The translations under genes and the position numbers were made by a program. A DNA stretch of 55,654 bases from Pseudomonas sp. RGM2987 (GTDB lineage: Bacteria > Pseudomonadota > Gammaproteobacteria > Pseudomonadales > Pseudomonadaceae). The stretch spans positions 1-55,654 of the forward strand of contig NZ_JALJDX010000193.1 of the NCBI RefSeq assembly GCF_022952855.1, given 5' to 3'. Below the pieces are notes generated by a model. The model saw nothing but the letters and a program-made list of their open reading frames with translations, searched no databases and was not told the origin of the DNA. Shown here piece after piece: positions 20,049-30,549 of this stretch. How positions within the stretch are numbered: the stretch's first letter is position 1; each line of letters starts with the position of its first letter.

Positions 20049-20405
20049 ATGGCTCGTGTAAAGCGTGGCGTCATTGCCCGTAAGCGTCACAAGAAAATTA
20101 TGAAACTTGCTAAAGGCTACTACGGTGCGCGTTCCCGCGTATTCCGTGTTGCCAAGCAAGCCGTAATCAAGGCAGGCCAATACGCCTACCGTGACCGTCG
20201 TCAGAAAAAACGTCAGTTCCGCGCTCTGTGGATCGCTCGTATCAACGCTGGTGCTCGTACCTACGGTCTGTCCTACAGCCGTTTCATCGCCGGCCTGAAA
20301 AAAGCGTCCATCGAGATCGACCGTAAGGTTCTGGCTGATCTGGCAGTGAACGAAAAAGCGGCGTTTGCTGCGATTGTCGAGAAAGCTAAAGCCACCTTGG
20401 CTTAA
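20049..20405 (+). CDS. rplT: Ribosomal protein L20 (bL20)
   Basis: A 118-residue large-subunit assembly protein ([20 protein letters not shown], then [18 protein letters not shown]). In enterobacteria L20 represses its own operon by binding the mRNA; no such site was sought here. ATG 20049 follows agaggaagtaactc. Confidence 0.98.
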   Translation: MARVKRGVIARKRHKKIMKLAKGYYGARSRVFRVAKQAVIKAGQYAYRDRRQKKRQFRALWIARINAGARTYGLSYSRFIAGLKKASIEIDRKVLADLAVNEKAAFAAIVEKAKATLA

Positions 20406-20463
20406 GTACCCCCGGCAGTCACCGGGGCCTGCCTCTGCAGGCCCGGGTGTCAAACGTCATAAA

Positions 20464-21531
<1,068 letters not shown>

Positions 21532-21558
21532 CCGTCACGAACTTATTAGGAGAGCAGG

Positions 21559-23937
21559 ATGAAATTCAGTGAACAATGGCTGCGCGGCTGGGTAAGCCCG
21601 CAGGTAAGCCGGGACGAGCTGGTTGCTCGTCTGTCGATGGCCGGTCTTGAGGTTGATAGCGTAACGCCGGCCGCCGGTCAATTCAGCGGTGTGGTAGTGG
21701 GCGAGGTGTTGAGCACCGAGCAGCACCCGGACGCCGACAAACTGCGAGTTTGCCAGGTCAGCAATGGTGCGCAGACCTTCCAGGTCGTCTGCGGCGCGCC
21801 CAACGTGCGCCCGGGCCTGAAGATCCCGTTCGCCATGATCGGTGCCGAACTGCCGGGCGACTTCAAGATCAAGAAAGCCAAGCTGCGGGGCGTCGAGTCC
21901 AACGGCATGCTGTGCTCCCAGGCTGAACTGCAGATCGGCGAGGGCAACGACGGCCTGATGGAACTGCCGGCCGACGCGCCAGTGGGCCAGGACATCCGTG
22001 AATACCTGAGCCTGGACGACGCGAGCATCGAAGTCGACCTGACCCCGAACCGCGGTGACTGCCTGTCCCTGGCCGGTCTGGCCCGGGAAGTCGGCGCCTT
22101 GTACGACGCCCCGGTTTCTCGTCCAGTTGTTGCGCCTGTACCGGCGAGCCATGACGAAGTGCGTTCGGTGGAAGTACTGGCACCCTCGGCATGCCCGCGT
22201 TACCTGGGCCGCGTGATCCGCAACGTCGACCTGTCGAAGCCGACGCCGCTGTGGATGGTCGAACGCCTTCGCCGCGCCGACGTGCGCAGCATCGACGCCG
22301 CCGTCGACATCACCAACTACGTGATGCTGGAGTTGGGCCAACCGCTGCACGCGTTCGATCTCGCCGAAATCAATGGCGGCATCCGCGTGCGCATGGCTGA
22401 GGAAGGCGAAAAACTGGTGCTGCTCGACGGCCAGGAAGTCACCTTGCGCAGCGATACGCTGGTGATTGCCGACCATGCCCGCGCCCTGGCGATTGCCGGC
22501 GTCATGGGTGGTGAGCACAGCGGCGTCTCCTCGACGACCCGTGATGTGTTTCTCGAAAGTGCGTTCTTCGACCAGATTGCCGTCGCTGGCAAGGCCCGTT
22601 CCTACGGCCTGCACACCGACGCTTCGCACCGCTATGAGCGTGGGGTGGACTGGCAATTGGCCCGTGAAGCCATGGAGCGCGCCACTGGCCTGCTGCTGGA
22701 CATCACCGGCGGCGAAGCCGGCCCGATCATCGAGACTGTCAGCGAACAACACCTGCCGAAGATCGCACCGGTCACTTTGCGTGCCCAGCGCATCTCGCAG
22801 ATGCTGGGTATGGACATGGACGCCGCCGAAGTCGAGCGCCTGCTCAGTGCCTTGGGCCTGGACATCAGCGCTGACGGGGCAGGGCAATGGCGCGTCGAAG
22901 TGCCAAGCCATCGCTTTGATATCAGCCTGGAAGTCGACCTGATCGAAGAACTGGCCCGCCTGTATGGCTACAACCGCCTGCCGGTTCGTTACCCGCAAGC
23001 GCGCCTAGCTCCACAAGCCAAGGCCGAAGCCCGTAGCGACCTGCCAGAGCTGCGCCGCCTGCTGGTGGCCCGTGGGTATCAGGAAGCGATCACCTACAGC
23101 TTCATCGATCCTCGCCAGTTCGAGCTGTTCAGCCCGGGTGTCGAGCCGCTGTTGCTGGCCAATCCGATTTCCAATGACATGGCGGCCATGCGCTCGTCCC
23201 TTTGGCCTGGCCTGGTCAAGTCGCTGCAACACAACCTGAATCGCCAACAGGACCGCGTGCGTCTGTTCGAAAGCGGCCTGCGCTTCGTGGGCCAACTGGA
23301 CGGCTTGAAGCAAGAGCCAATGCTCGCCGGTGTCGTCTGCGGCAGTCGCCTGCCGGAAGGCTGGGCACAAGGCCGCGAGGTCGTCGATTTCTTCGACGTC
23401 AAGGCAGACGTGGAAGCGGTGCTGGGCTTCGCTGGTGCGCTCGACGCGTTCACCTTCGTGCCGGGCAAGCATCCCGCCCTGCACCCCGGGCAGACGGCGC
23501 GCATCGAGCGTGACGGGCGTGAAGTCGGCTATGTCGGCGCGATTCACCCTGAACTGTCGAAAACCTTGGGCCTCGATCACCCGGTGTTCGTCTTCGAGCT
23601 GATCCTGGCCGAAGTGGCATCGGGGAAAATGCCGAAATTCCAGGAGTTATCGCGCTTTCCTGAAGTGCGTCGTGACCTGGCGTTGCTGGCCGATCGCGAG
23701 GTGGCTTCCAGCGCTGTGCTGGAAGTAATTCGTGAAAATGCAGGTGAATGGCTGACGGACCTCAGGCTCTTTGACGTGTATCAGGGTAAAGGCATTGATC
23801 CGCATAGAAAAAGCCTTGCTGTTGGCTTGACCTGGCAGCATCCATCGCGCACTCTTAATGACGATGAGGTGAATGCCGCAACGCAAAATATCCTCACCTC
23901 GCTCGAAACCAGGTTGAACGCCACGTTAAGGAAGTGA
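21559..23937 (+). CDS. pheT: Phenylalanyl-tRNA synthetase beta subunit
   Basis: The 792-residue structural and editing subunit. Domains in order: N-terminal EMAP/OB-type tRNA-binding domain (VVGEVLSTEQHPDADKLRVC), the B3/B4 editing domain, B5, the inactive synthetase core, and the C-terminal anticodon-binding ferredoxin-like domain (FQELSRFPEVRRDLALLADR). ATG 21559 follows ttaggagagcagg. It ends three bases before ihfA. Confidence 0.98.
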   Translation: MKFSEQWLRGWVSPQVSRDELVARLSMAGLEVDSVTPAAGQFSGVVVGEVLSTEQHPDADKLRVCQVSNGAQTFQVVCGAPNVRPGLKIPFAMIGAELPGDFKIKKAKLRGVESNGMLCSQAELQIGEGNDGLMELPADAPVGQDIREYLSLDDASIEVDLTPNRGDCLSLAGLAREVGALYDAPVSRPVVAPVPASHDEVRSVEVLAPSACPRYLGRVIRNVDLSKPTPLWMVERLRRADVRSIDAAVDITNYVMLELGQPLHAFDLAEINGGIRVRMAEEGEKLVLLDGQEVTLRSDTLVIADHARALAIAGVMGGEHSGVSSTTRDVFLESAFFDQIAVAGKARSYGLHTDASHRYERGVDWQLAREAMERATGLLLDITGGEAGPIIETVSEQHLPKIAPVTLRAQRISQMLGMDMDAAEVERLLSALGLDISADGAGQWRVEVPSHRFDISLEVDLIEELARLYGYNRLPVRYPQARLAPQAKAEARSDLPELRRLLVARGYQEAITYSFIDPRQFELFSPGVEPLLLANPISNDMAAMRSSLWPGLVKSLQHNLNRQQDRVRLFESGLRFVGQLDGLKQEPMLAGVVCGSRLPEGWAQGREVVDFFDVKADVEAVLGFAGALDAFTFVPGKHPALHPGQTARIERDGREVGYVGAIHPELSKTLGLDHPVFVFELILAEVASGKMPKFQELSRFPEVRRDLALLADREVASSAVLEVIRENAGEWLTDLRLFDVYQGKGIDPHRKSLAVGLTWQHPSRTLNDDEVNAATQNILTSLETRLNATLRK

Positions 23938-23940
23938 CGT

Positions 23941-24243
23941 ATGGGGGCTCTGACGAAAGCTGAGATGGCGGAACGTCTGTATGAGGAGCTGGGCCTGAAT
24001 AAACGGGAGGCCAAAGAATTGGTCGAACTGTTTTTCGAAGAAATCAGGCACGCTCTGGAAGACAACGAACAGGTCAAGTTGTCCGGTTTCGGCAATTTCG
24101 ACCTGCGGGACAAACGCCAGCGGCCTGGCCGCAATCCAAAAACGGGAGAAGAAATCCCGATCACGGCTCGCCGTGTGGTCACCTTTCGTCCAGGGCAGAA
24201 GTTGAAGGCCCGAGTTGAGGCTTATGCTGGAACCAAGTCATAA
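23941..24243 (+). CDS. ihfA: Integration host factor alpha subunit
   Basis: A 100-residue DNA-bending protein that forms a heterodimer with IhfB. The DNA-wrapping arm motif [14 protein letters not shown] and the core [20 protein letters not shown] are typical. IHF is also a usual cofactor of tyrosine recombinases such as the island integrase nearby. It overlaps the downstream MerR-like gene by 20 bases. Confidence 0.97.
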   Translation: MGALTKAEMAERLYEELGLNKREAKELVELFFEEIRHALEDNEQVKLSGFGNFDLRDKRQRPGRNPKTGEEIPITARRVVTFRPGQKLKARVEAYAGTKS

Positions 24244-24580
24244 CGACGAACTACCCGTCATCCCGGGCAAACGCTACTTCACCATCGGTGAAGTCAGCGA
24301 GCTGTGTGCGGTAAAACCGCACGTGCTGCGCTATTGGGAGCAGGAGTTTCCTCAACTCAACCCGGTCAAGCGCCGCGGAAACCGCCGGTATTATCAGCGA
24401 CAGGACGTGCTGATGATCCGGCAGATCCGCGCGTTGCTCTATGACCAGGGCTTCACCATCGGCGGCGCACGCCTGCGCCTCTCCGGTGACGAGGCCAAAG
24501 ACGATACAACCCAGTACAAACAGATGATCCGCCAGATGATCGCCGAGCTTGAAGATGTGCTGGTGGTGCTCAAGAAATAA
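24224..24580 (+). CDS. MerR-type helix-turn-helix protein
   Basis: A 118-residue DNA-binding protein of the group conserved after ihfA in Pseudomonas and other gammaproteobacteria. The N-terminal winged helix ([20 protein letters not shown], then [12 protein letters not shown]) is MerR-like; the C-terminal helix is a dimerisation coiled coil. No metal- or drug-binding domain is present, so the signal is unknown. I use ATG 24224, preceded by ttgaggctt; the gene overlaps ihfA. Confidence 0.9.
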   Translation: MLEPSHNDELPVIPGKRYFTIGEVSELCAVKPHVLRYWEQEFPQLNPVKRRGNRRYYQRQDVLMIRQIRALLYDQGFTIGGARLRLSGDEAKDDTTQYKQMIRQMIAELEDVLVVLKK

Positions 24581-24670
24581 ATTTCTGCTTTTAAATACTT
24601 CCAGTTTTCAAAAGCTTGCGATATATTCCTGAGCGTTCCGCTGAGAAGCGGAACAAGATTCACGCCTAGT

Positions 24671-24747
24671 CGGGGCGTAGCGCAGTCCGGTAGCGCACTA
24701 GCATGGGGTGCTAGGGGTCGAGTGTTCGAATCACTCCGTCCCGACCA
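24671..24747 (+). tRNA. tRNA-Pro (anticodon GGG)
   Basis: A 77-base tRNA gene with encoded CCA. The acceptor stem cggggcg pairs with cgtcccg (one G-T pair); the anticodon stem ctagc/gctag holds the loop atggggt, giving anticodon GGG. The T arm has gttcgaatc. Its 3' 45 bases form the left half of the 50-bp direct repeat, so it is the integration target of the island. Confidence 0.97.
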
Positions 24748-24752
24748 TATAA
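24703..24752 (+). repeat. Left attachment site (att core, 50-bp direct repeat)
   Basis: Bases 24703-24752, from the anticodon loop of tRNA-Pro to just past CCA, are identical to 46046-46095. This copy keeps the tRNA whole. Tyrosine recombinases of the P4 type commonly use such a tRNA 3' half as the crossover region. Confidence 0.9.
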
Positions 24753-24756
24753 ATCA

Positions 24757-24792
24757 AAGGGTTGCGAGATTTTATCTCGCGACCCTTTTTAT
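24757..24792 (+). terminator. tRNA-Pro terminator
   Basis: Stem gggttgcgagat / atctcgcgaccc with a short tt loop, followed by a T-run. A near copy lies at 46099-46135, after the second att core. Confidence 0.85.
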
Positions 24793-25143
24793 TTTTAAGT
24801 GTTTTTACCCCTACAAAACGACTGGCTTTGGATGGAATCCTCGTCTGTTTCAAAGAAAATGGGCGCGAGATTTCTGGGTGCCGGAGTCCCCCCCGCAGTA
24901 AGTTCGGCGATGGGGGTTGAGGGGACCTTAATTACGGCCCGTCAGCAGTCTCCAGCTTTGACTGTGGGGAGGCCGCGCTAACCGAGAAGTCCCAATAACC
25001 CTATAAGACGAAATGTCAGCAAATCGGGGCTAGAAGATCTGGGGCTCGAAGCCCATGCATTCGACTCTGAGCCCCTATCGATCCACCTGAAACCGCGTGA
25101 CCAGGGTAGGCTGCGGTTGAGAGCGTGGCTTGCGCGGCCTGAT
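24793..25143. other. Left end of the island, no gene seen
   Basis: About 350 bases. It begins with a motif (tttttacccctacaaaacga, then ctggc) that recurs at 45903 and 46145 and may be an integrase arm site. The rest shows only short frames without protein character. Confidence 0.5.
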
Positions 25144-26997
25144 TCATCCAACCATAGAAATCACCGGTCTTCCCACAAGCGCTGTCAGTGCCGGCAGCCT
25201 CTTGCTTCGGATGTATTCGATGCTTCCCACCAGGTAGACACAGTCTCTGGCCCGGGAGATGGCGACATTCATGCGTCGGTCGTCTGCATAGAACGTGGCG
25301 GGCCCGACGGTACGCACGAACGAGAAGAAGACGACGTCAGCCTGACGCCCTTGGAACGCATCGACGGTATCTACCTCGATTGTCAGATGCTCGCGGAAAT
25401 CGAGTTTGCCCAGGGCGAGCTTGAGCTGCCTGCACTGTGCGCGGTAAGGCGTGATCACTGCTACGCTCAATCGCTTGCCGTCGCTGAAGTAGGGCCTGGA
25501 CTCTTCGCTTTGAAGAACGGTGGTGCTGGCATCCATCATCACATCACCGGAGCCCACGGTATCGCCGCGGGCTGAGGCTTCAGCAATCACAGCAGACTTT
25601 GCTTCGCTGATTTGCTCACACATCGTCGTCAGGCGATCAACGATGATCTGAATCTCGCGCTGGTTGATCAATGTCTTTTCCTCTTCTCCGCGTTCAGGGG
25701 GGACGAAGTACCCCTTGGAGTCGTAGGTCAGCCAGGCGAATTGCTCGAACAGGCCATTACCCTCCGTGCGGCTGTGATCGAGGCCGTTGTTGTAGAAGTG
25801 CTTGGAGATGAATTTGCCGATCTCTGGCAGCATCCGGTACTGCTTGAGCAGCGTGCCTTTCATGTGCTCGGGGAAGTTCTCGAAGATGCGCTCGATGACG
25901 CCGCCTCTGATGAGCTTCTCCTGGGCCTTGTCGAGTGCCGAGAGGGCGGCAGACTCTTCCTTGCAGAAGGTCGGTGGCAACTGCTTATGGTCGCCCACCA
26001 GCACGCACTTGCGGGCCACTGTGAGTGCCATGAGCCACTCGGGCAGGGTGGCTTTGGAGCACTCATCGACAATGGCCAGGTCGAACATGTCACTGTCCTT
26101 GTCGATTAAGTGATCCACCTGGTTGCAGGTCACGCCGATGATCTGATGCCGGTCGGCGAGGTTGCGCACCAACCACCGAGGAAGTTCGATACTCCCATCG
26201 CTGTTCGTGCGTCCGCGATCCAGCTTTTGCCACAAACGCTCTGTGAGCTCCGGCGCTTTCTCCCACGCATCTCTCCATACGGCATCAGCCCGATCAAGCG
26301 CTTGGACTTCGATGGAGGCTGGGTTTTCCAGGGTGGAGACCATGAAGCGTGGGTAGCGCATCACCATGGACATATCGGCAACTGAAAGGTGAGTGGTCAG
26401 GCGATCAAGAGCGTTGTCGACCGCGACGTGTGTTTCGGAGCTGATGAGGATTCGCGCGTCGGGTTTGCTGCGCAGGGTCTGGAGGATGATCTCCACGATT
26501 GCGGTGGTTTTACCGGTACCTGGAGGCCCTTGAAGGAAGAAGATGTCTTCGCCAGCCAGGGCTTTCTGGATTTGGGAGTAGGCATAGATGTCAGCCAGGT
26601 AGCACTCCTGCACCGGTGCCGTGGCGTGAATAGCCATCGAATGGTGCAGGCCCAGTTCGGCAAGCTCAGCACCTACCTTCGTTTTGCGAGCGGTAGCGTG
26701 GGTTTTCTCAGCCGATTTGCTGCCCGATGCATCGTCTCCGGATCCTGCCGCCTCGGTGTAATACTTGGCCAAGATGTTGTTGTGAGCGACGTTGCAGTTA
26801 GCACCACTGCGGAATCGCAGGATGTACTTGATCTGCCGTTCATACTTTGCGCGGGTGATCGGATCGGCTGTGATCTCGACGAGCTTGACCAGGTACTCCA
26901 GCCAGTCGTCGATGTGATCGATGAGGTCGGGTGCCGGTGAGACAGGGGAGGGGGATGTGCTCAGGTCACCCTTGTTGAAGTGCTCTTTGGATGTCAT
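25144..26997 (-). CDS. Superfamily 1 (Upf1-like) helicase
   Basis: A 617-residue ATPase. After about 150 residues of unknown type come Walker A GPPGTGKTT (about 157-165), Walker B VDECSKAT, motif III GDHKQLPPTF, motif IV region LLKQYRMLPEIG and the C-terminal VDTVDAFQGRQADVVFFS and SRARDCVYLVGS. This is the DNA2/NAM7-type AAA_11/AAA_12 arrangement without an attached nuclease. ATG 26997 follows gagggggtctga and lies one base after the previous stop, so it is coupled. It is the last gene of a leftward four-gene unit; a role in phage defence is inferred from that setting only. Confidence 0.88.
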   Translation of the reverse strand: MTSKEHFNKGDLSTSPSPVSPAPDLIDHIDDWLEYLVKLVEITADPITRAKYERQIKYILRFRSGANCNVAHNNILAKYYTEAAGSGDDASGSKSAEKTHATARKTKVGAELAELGLHHSMAIHATAPVQECYLADIYAYSQIQKALAGEDIFFLQGPPGTGKTTAIVEIILQTLRSKPDARILISSETHVAVDNALDRLTTHLSVADMSMVMRYPRFMVSTLENPASIEVQALDRADAVWRDAWEKAPELTERLWQKLDRGRTNSDGSIELPRWLVRNLADRHQIIGVTCNQVDHLIDKDSDMFDLAIVDECSKATLPEWLMALTVARKCVLVGDHKQLPPTFCKEESAALSALDKAQEKLIRGGVIERIFENFPEHMKGTLLKQYRMLPEIGKFISKHFYNNGLDHSRTEGNGLFEQFAWLTYDSKGYFVPPERGEEEKTLINQREIQIIVDRLTTMCEQISEAKSAVIAEASARGDTVGSGDVMMDASTTVLQSEESRPYFSDGKRLSVAVITPYRAQCRQLKLALGKLDFREHLTIEVDTVDAFQGRQADVVFFSFVRTVGPATFYADDRRMNVAISRARDCVYLVGSIEYIRSKRLPALTALVGRPVISMVG

Positions 26998-26998
26998 T

Positions 26999-27400
26999 TC
27001 AGACCCCCTCAACTTTTGGCTTCAAGAGCGACAATGCACCCGCCGGGTTTCGTACGCCAATGCCCATCAGAATCTTGCTCAGCAGTGAGTCGTTTCGTTC
27101 CAGTTGCTCGATGCTCAGCGGCAACTCAAGTACCTGGCCAGCCGCGAGTGCCTCGACGATGCGCATGTCATCATTGATGGAGAGCGTGTCCATGTTGAGG
27201 TGGGCCATCTCCGCTGCGAGCAGTTTGTCCAAACCCAAGACGAGGCGGTTGACCGTAAATTGGGGCAGGACGTTGATCAGCTCATCGTTGGTGGTGTAGC
27301 CCTGTCGTACGGCTTCGGAAATGGCGATGAAGCACTCCCTGAATTGCCAGGCGCCCCATTGGAAGCTGAGCTTCACGCGCATTGTGCTTGATGTGCTCAC
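26999..27400 (-). CDS. 133-aa protein of the helicase unit, unknown function
   Basis: A small soluble protein (core MRVKLSFQWGAWQFRECF, then VLPQFTVNRLVLGLDKLL and SKILMGIGVRNPAGAL). No family is recognised. I use GTG 27400: aaggaggcaata precedes it, and it overlaps the stop of the upstream coiled-coil gene (TAGTG). The ATG six codons inside (27382) is a weaker choice. Tight coupling on both sides implies a fixed ratio with its neighbours. Confidence 0.75.
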   Translation of the reverse strand: MSTSSTMRVKLSFQWGAWQFRECFIAISEAVRQGYTTNDELINVLPQFTVNRLVLGLDKLLAAEMAHLNMDTLSINDDMRIVEALAAGQVLELPLSIEQLERNDSLLSKILMGIGVRNPAGALSLLKPKVEGV

Positions 27401-28605
27401 TATTGCCTCCTTGCTGGGTGACGTACTGACTTGGTCGCCAGGCCGATCGCTGGCCAGTAGATGTCTGCGTCGTCGCGCGCGAGCAAGGTGAATACCTGCT
27501 CGATGGTTTTTGAGGGGTGAAGGTCGTTGATCCAACCCATGAGTTTCTTGATTTCATCGCGGCGAAATGTGAACACCTGGCGGGCTGCGTAGAAGTTGTC
27601 CTGGTGTTCGCGAGCGGCTGCCAGCGAATGGAAAATCTCCGAGCGCGCTGCCTTGTCCGCGTCGAGTGTGGAAAACTCTTGAAAGTCATGAGCCCACTTG
27701 ATGCGCGTTTGGATAATCGCTTTACGATGTTTGAGGTCTGATGTCTTGCGCTTGGCGTCTTCCCAATCGGGCCTCGTATCGATGAGCACCTGATTGATTT
27801 CACTGAGCGTGCCGCCATTGGGCATTTGTGAAATCCACAGGTTGGCCAGTGGCGACTCGCTGTCCAAGAACTGGTAGTAGTTTTCGAAAATATCCTGCAG
27901 TGCTCTGAATTTGGTACCGCACTGCTCGTAGAGGTTCTTCACACGCTGCCTCACGAGCTGGTGTTGCTCACTGTTTCGTTCCTTCTCTGCCTTGAGCGCG
28001 GAGGTGGAAATTCGGAGGTCACTTAGCTGCTTTCGCAGCTTGCTCTGATAGCTTTTGATACGGCTCAGATCGCGCTCATAGTCCTTGGCATCGGACTTGG
28101 CATCTCTTGCAAACTGTTTGACGAGCTTGTTTATCTCCGGGGTTGTGACGCGAGGCGGACGATCCGCAATTTGTGCTTGCCAGGTGCGGCGTTCCTCGGC
28201 GCGCGAAAGCCGGATCATCTCTTGATTGAGCTCATCCAGGTACGAAATCGTGGATCGGATGACCTGGATTTTGTCTCTCTCAAGATTCCAGCGCAGCTCG
28301 CTGATGTTCTTGCGCAACCATGCCTCGATACACAGGAACATAGCCTGCGGGAGGTCTTTGAGGTGGTCAATGTAGTCCGTGGTCTTCTCGATGTGATCGT
28401 TGAGGAACTCAACATACTGCTTGAGCTCTTCCTCGCGCAGCTTGGCGAGCTGTTGGATCTGCAATTTGTACGCGTCGGCTTGAGCTTTAACCCGGGCCTG
28501 GCTAGCCGCAGCTTCGCGCTCATACTCATCGATCATGCACTGCGTTTTTTGCAGATGTTTATCCAGGCTACGGCTGGTGAAGTAATGGACAAGTTTCTTT
28601 AGCAT
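27400..28605 (-). CDS. Coiled-coil protein of the helicase unit
   Basis: A 401-residue protein, highly charged and mostly helical. Long heptad-like stretches cover about residues 15-80 and 165-225 (for example ASQARVKAQADAYKLQIQQL). The C-terminal third is less regular and includes WISQMPNGGTLSEINQVLID. There is no signal peptide or clear membrane segment. ATG 28605 follows aaggagcccagaatg-type sequence on the coding strand. No known family is recognised; it may be a structural partner of the 642-residue protein upstream, from which it is 15 bases away. Confidence 0.75.
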   Translation of the reverse strand: MLKKLVHYFTSRSLDKHLQKTQCMIDEYEREAAASQARVKAQADAYKLQIQQLAKLREEELKQYVEFLNDHIEKTTDYIDHLKDLPQAMFLCIEAWLRKNISELRWNLERDKIQVIRSTISYLDELNQEMIRLSRAEERRTWQAQIADRPPRVTTPEINKLVKQFARDAKSDAKDYERDLSRIKSYQSKLRKQLSDLRISTSALKAEKERNSEQHQLVRQRVKNLYEQCGTKFRALQDIFENYYQFLDSESPLANLWISQMPNGGTLSEINQVLIDTRPDWEDAKRKTSDLKHRKAIIQTRIKWAHDFQEFSTLDADKAARSEIFHSLAAAREHQDNFYAARQVFTFRRDEIKKLMGWINDLHPSKTIEQVFTLLARDDADIYWPAIGLATKSVRHPARRQ

Positions 28606-28620
28606 TCTGGGCTCCTTGCA

Positions 28621-30549
28621 CTACGGGCGCACAAAAAATTCGTAGGCCTGATCCCACGACGTCTGCTCAGGCAGCACGTCCGTGAGACGGACATCGATCG
28701 TGGCCAGCATCGTCCGTGCGATTTTGTCGGTGTCACCACCCCCGAATGCAGTCGCTTCAAGGGATTGCTGCAGCGTTTTGAGCTCCTCGCGATAGGCATC
28801 CATGCGCGCCTGTTCGAGTTGCTGTTCGGTACCGGCAGCCTGGAGCGCCTTGCGCTCGCCGAGAAGGGTGTTCTTGATTGGGGTGAACAGGAGGAACTGA
28901 AGCTCCAGGTGAGCGTTCAGGTCTTTGCTCAGCATCTGATAGCGCTCCCCCGCCTGCCAAGTGATCTCTTGGCGCTGACGCTCGTAGTCCTCCTCGATCT
29001 GCAAAATTTTCTGCTGGTAGCTGGCCTTAAGCTGATAGAGGGATTCTGCCTCTTGGGAAGGTAGGCTGGCGATCTGCTTCTCGATCTGCTTCTGCACGGC
29101 CATAAGTTGACCTTTGCGAGCACGGTATTCCGAGAATACCGAGATACTGCCGGAAAACGGCAGCATGTCCTTCCACTCGAACTTGAACTCGGACATCGTT
29201 CCGACCAACCCCGCGTACTGCGATAGGTTGATTGAGCCGTTGGTGAGCTGGGACATCGCAGCCTGCATGTCCTCCATCGCCAGTTTTTTACCTTGGCCGG
29301 CGAAGTGGCCAACATAAGCAGAGACAGCGAAGGAGAACCCAATCGAGAATACGGCCCCCAGCGCAATTGGGCCAAGGGCTCCAAGTGTGGTGCCAAACAG
29401 AGCTGTGGAGGCGATCTCGGAGGCCACCCATTGGCCCAGGAAGGTCGCCGTCGCGGTGCCTGCGCTGTACGCCAAGGACCCGCCCACCACCGATACCGTG
29501 GTGCTGATCATTGAGCCACCGAACTCCAGGCTGTCGATTTCGCCTCGCGAGAACTTGTAGATGTTCTGGCCGAGGCTCACCGCGATGTTGGTGACAGCCG
29601 AAGCTACGTTGCCTTTAATCAGGTGGCCGCCTGCGTTCTTGAGTACGGTGTGCGAGGCGCTGTCGATCAGGTTCTGGCCAAGGTGCTGAATGCCAGTGAC
29701 CAGGACGGCATTACCGGCCCCCTTGATCGAGCTCAGAACAATACGCTCGGCGGCCTCATAGCACTGCTCCATCGTGAGGGGCTCATCGCTGCGCATGATG
29801 CCAAGTAGCTCGGAGGCGGCGCTTAGCGTGGCGCCACCGATTGCCCCAGCCTTGGCTGCATTCGCGTATTGCATGCGATTGAACTCAGCACGCACGCGAT
29901 CTTTCTCTGCGTACTCGGGACCTTTGCCTTCTTTGGTGGTTTCTTTGACGAGTTCCTCAGAGCTGCCTTTGCCGCGGCGCTTGAGTGGCTTGCTCTTTAT
30001 GTCGGGGCGATCGTCCGAATGGATCGAGTCATCCAGGGTCTCTGAGGTCTTCTTGTAGTTCTCGCTTACCTCCGGCCGCTTCTGGGCGTTGTTGGTCGCC
30101 TCGTCTTTGGCAACGATTCGGGCGTCAGCGAGCTGCTCCTCCGGGACGATTTTGCCTACGTCCTGATAATCACCGTGGTTGATGGCTTTGGTGCTTTCCT
30201 CTGCAGTCTTGTAGAACTTGAGTTGATAGTCCTTAGAGCCATCGGGGGTGTTGATGCGAATGTCGGTGACTGGATCGTTATGTCGCCCTACGTCCAACGT
30301 GGCTCGGTGGTTGTTGGCTCCCTTGCCGGCTGCTTCGATGTTGTACGAGCCCGCGTGGTGAGCTTCTGCGATTCGGCCCTGCTGCTTGTCCAGGGCCCAG
30401 TTTGCATACTCACCGTCTTTTCTTGTGATCGATTGCTTGAGCATCACCGAGTACTGATCCAATGCATCGGTCAGGAACTGGTTCTGCAGTTCGTTGAAGC
30501 CAGCCTGAGCATACAGAACACCCTGTTCGAGGGTCTCTTTCGTTTCCAT
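28621..30549 (-). CDS. Large protein with nuclease-like N-terminus and hydrophobic centre
   Basis: A 642-residue protein and the first gene of the leftward unit. The N-terminal part has AEAHHAGSYN (61-70), D96 and DYQLKFY (107-113), an arrangement D...QxK that could be a PD-(D/E)xK-like core. The centre (about 235-420) is rich in Gly/Ala/Ser and hydrophobic stretches (VVGGSLAYSAGTATATFLG, TLGALGPIALGAVFSIGFSF), suggesting membrane insertion. The C-terminal third is a charged coiled coil. There is no signal peptide. It could be a pore-forming or DNA-sensing effector. No family name is certain. Confidence 0.75.
   Translation of the reverse strand: METKETLEQGVLYAQAGFNELQNQFLTDALDQYSVMLKQSITRKDGEYANWALDKQQGRIAEAHHAGSYNIEAAGKGANNHRATLDVGRHNDPVTDIRINTPDGSKDYQLKFYKTAEESTKAINHGDYQDVGKIVPEEQLADARIVAKDEATNNAQKRPEVSENYKKTSETLDDSIHSDDRPDIKSKPLKRRGKGSSEELVKETTKEGKGPEYAEKDRVRAEFNRMQYANAAKAGAIGGATLSAASELLGIMRSDEPLTMEQCYEAAERIVLSSIKGAGNAVLVTGIQHLGQNLIDSASHTVLKNAGGHLIKGNVASAVTNIAVSLGQNIYKFSRGEIDSLEFGGSMISTTVSVVGGSLAYSAGTATATFLGQWVASEIASTALFGTTLGALGPIALGAVFSIGFSFAVSAYVGHFAGQGKKLAMEDMQAAMSQLTNGSINLSQYAGLVGTMSEFKFEWKDMLPFSGSISVFSEYRARKGQLMAVQKQIEKQIASLPSQEAESLYQLKASYQQKILQIEEDYERQRQEITWQAGERYQMLSKDLNAHLELQFLLFTPIKNTLLGERKALQAAGTEQQLEQARMDAYREELKTLQQSLEATAFGGGDTDKIARTMLATIDVRLTDVLPEQTSWDQAYEFFVRP

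Noticed and set aside
24799..24981. 60-residue frame at the left end of the island
   Set aside because: No ribosome site or recognisable content; it runs through the att-flanking repeat.
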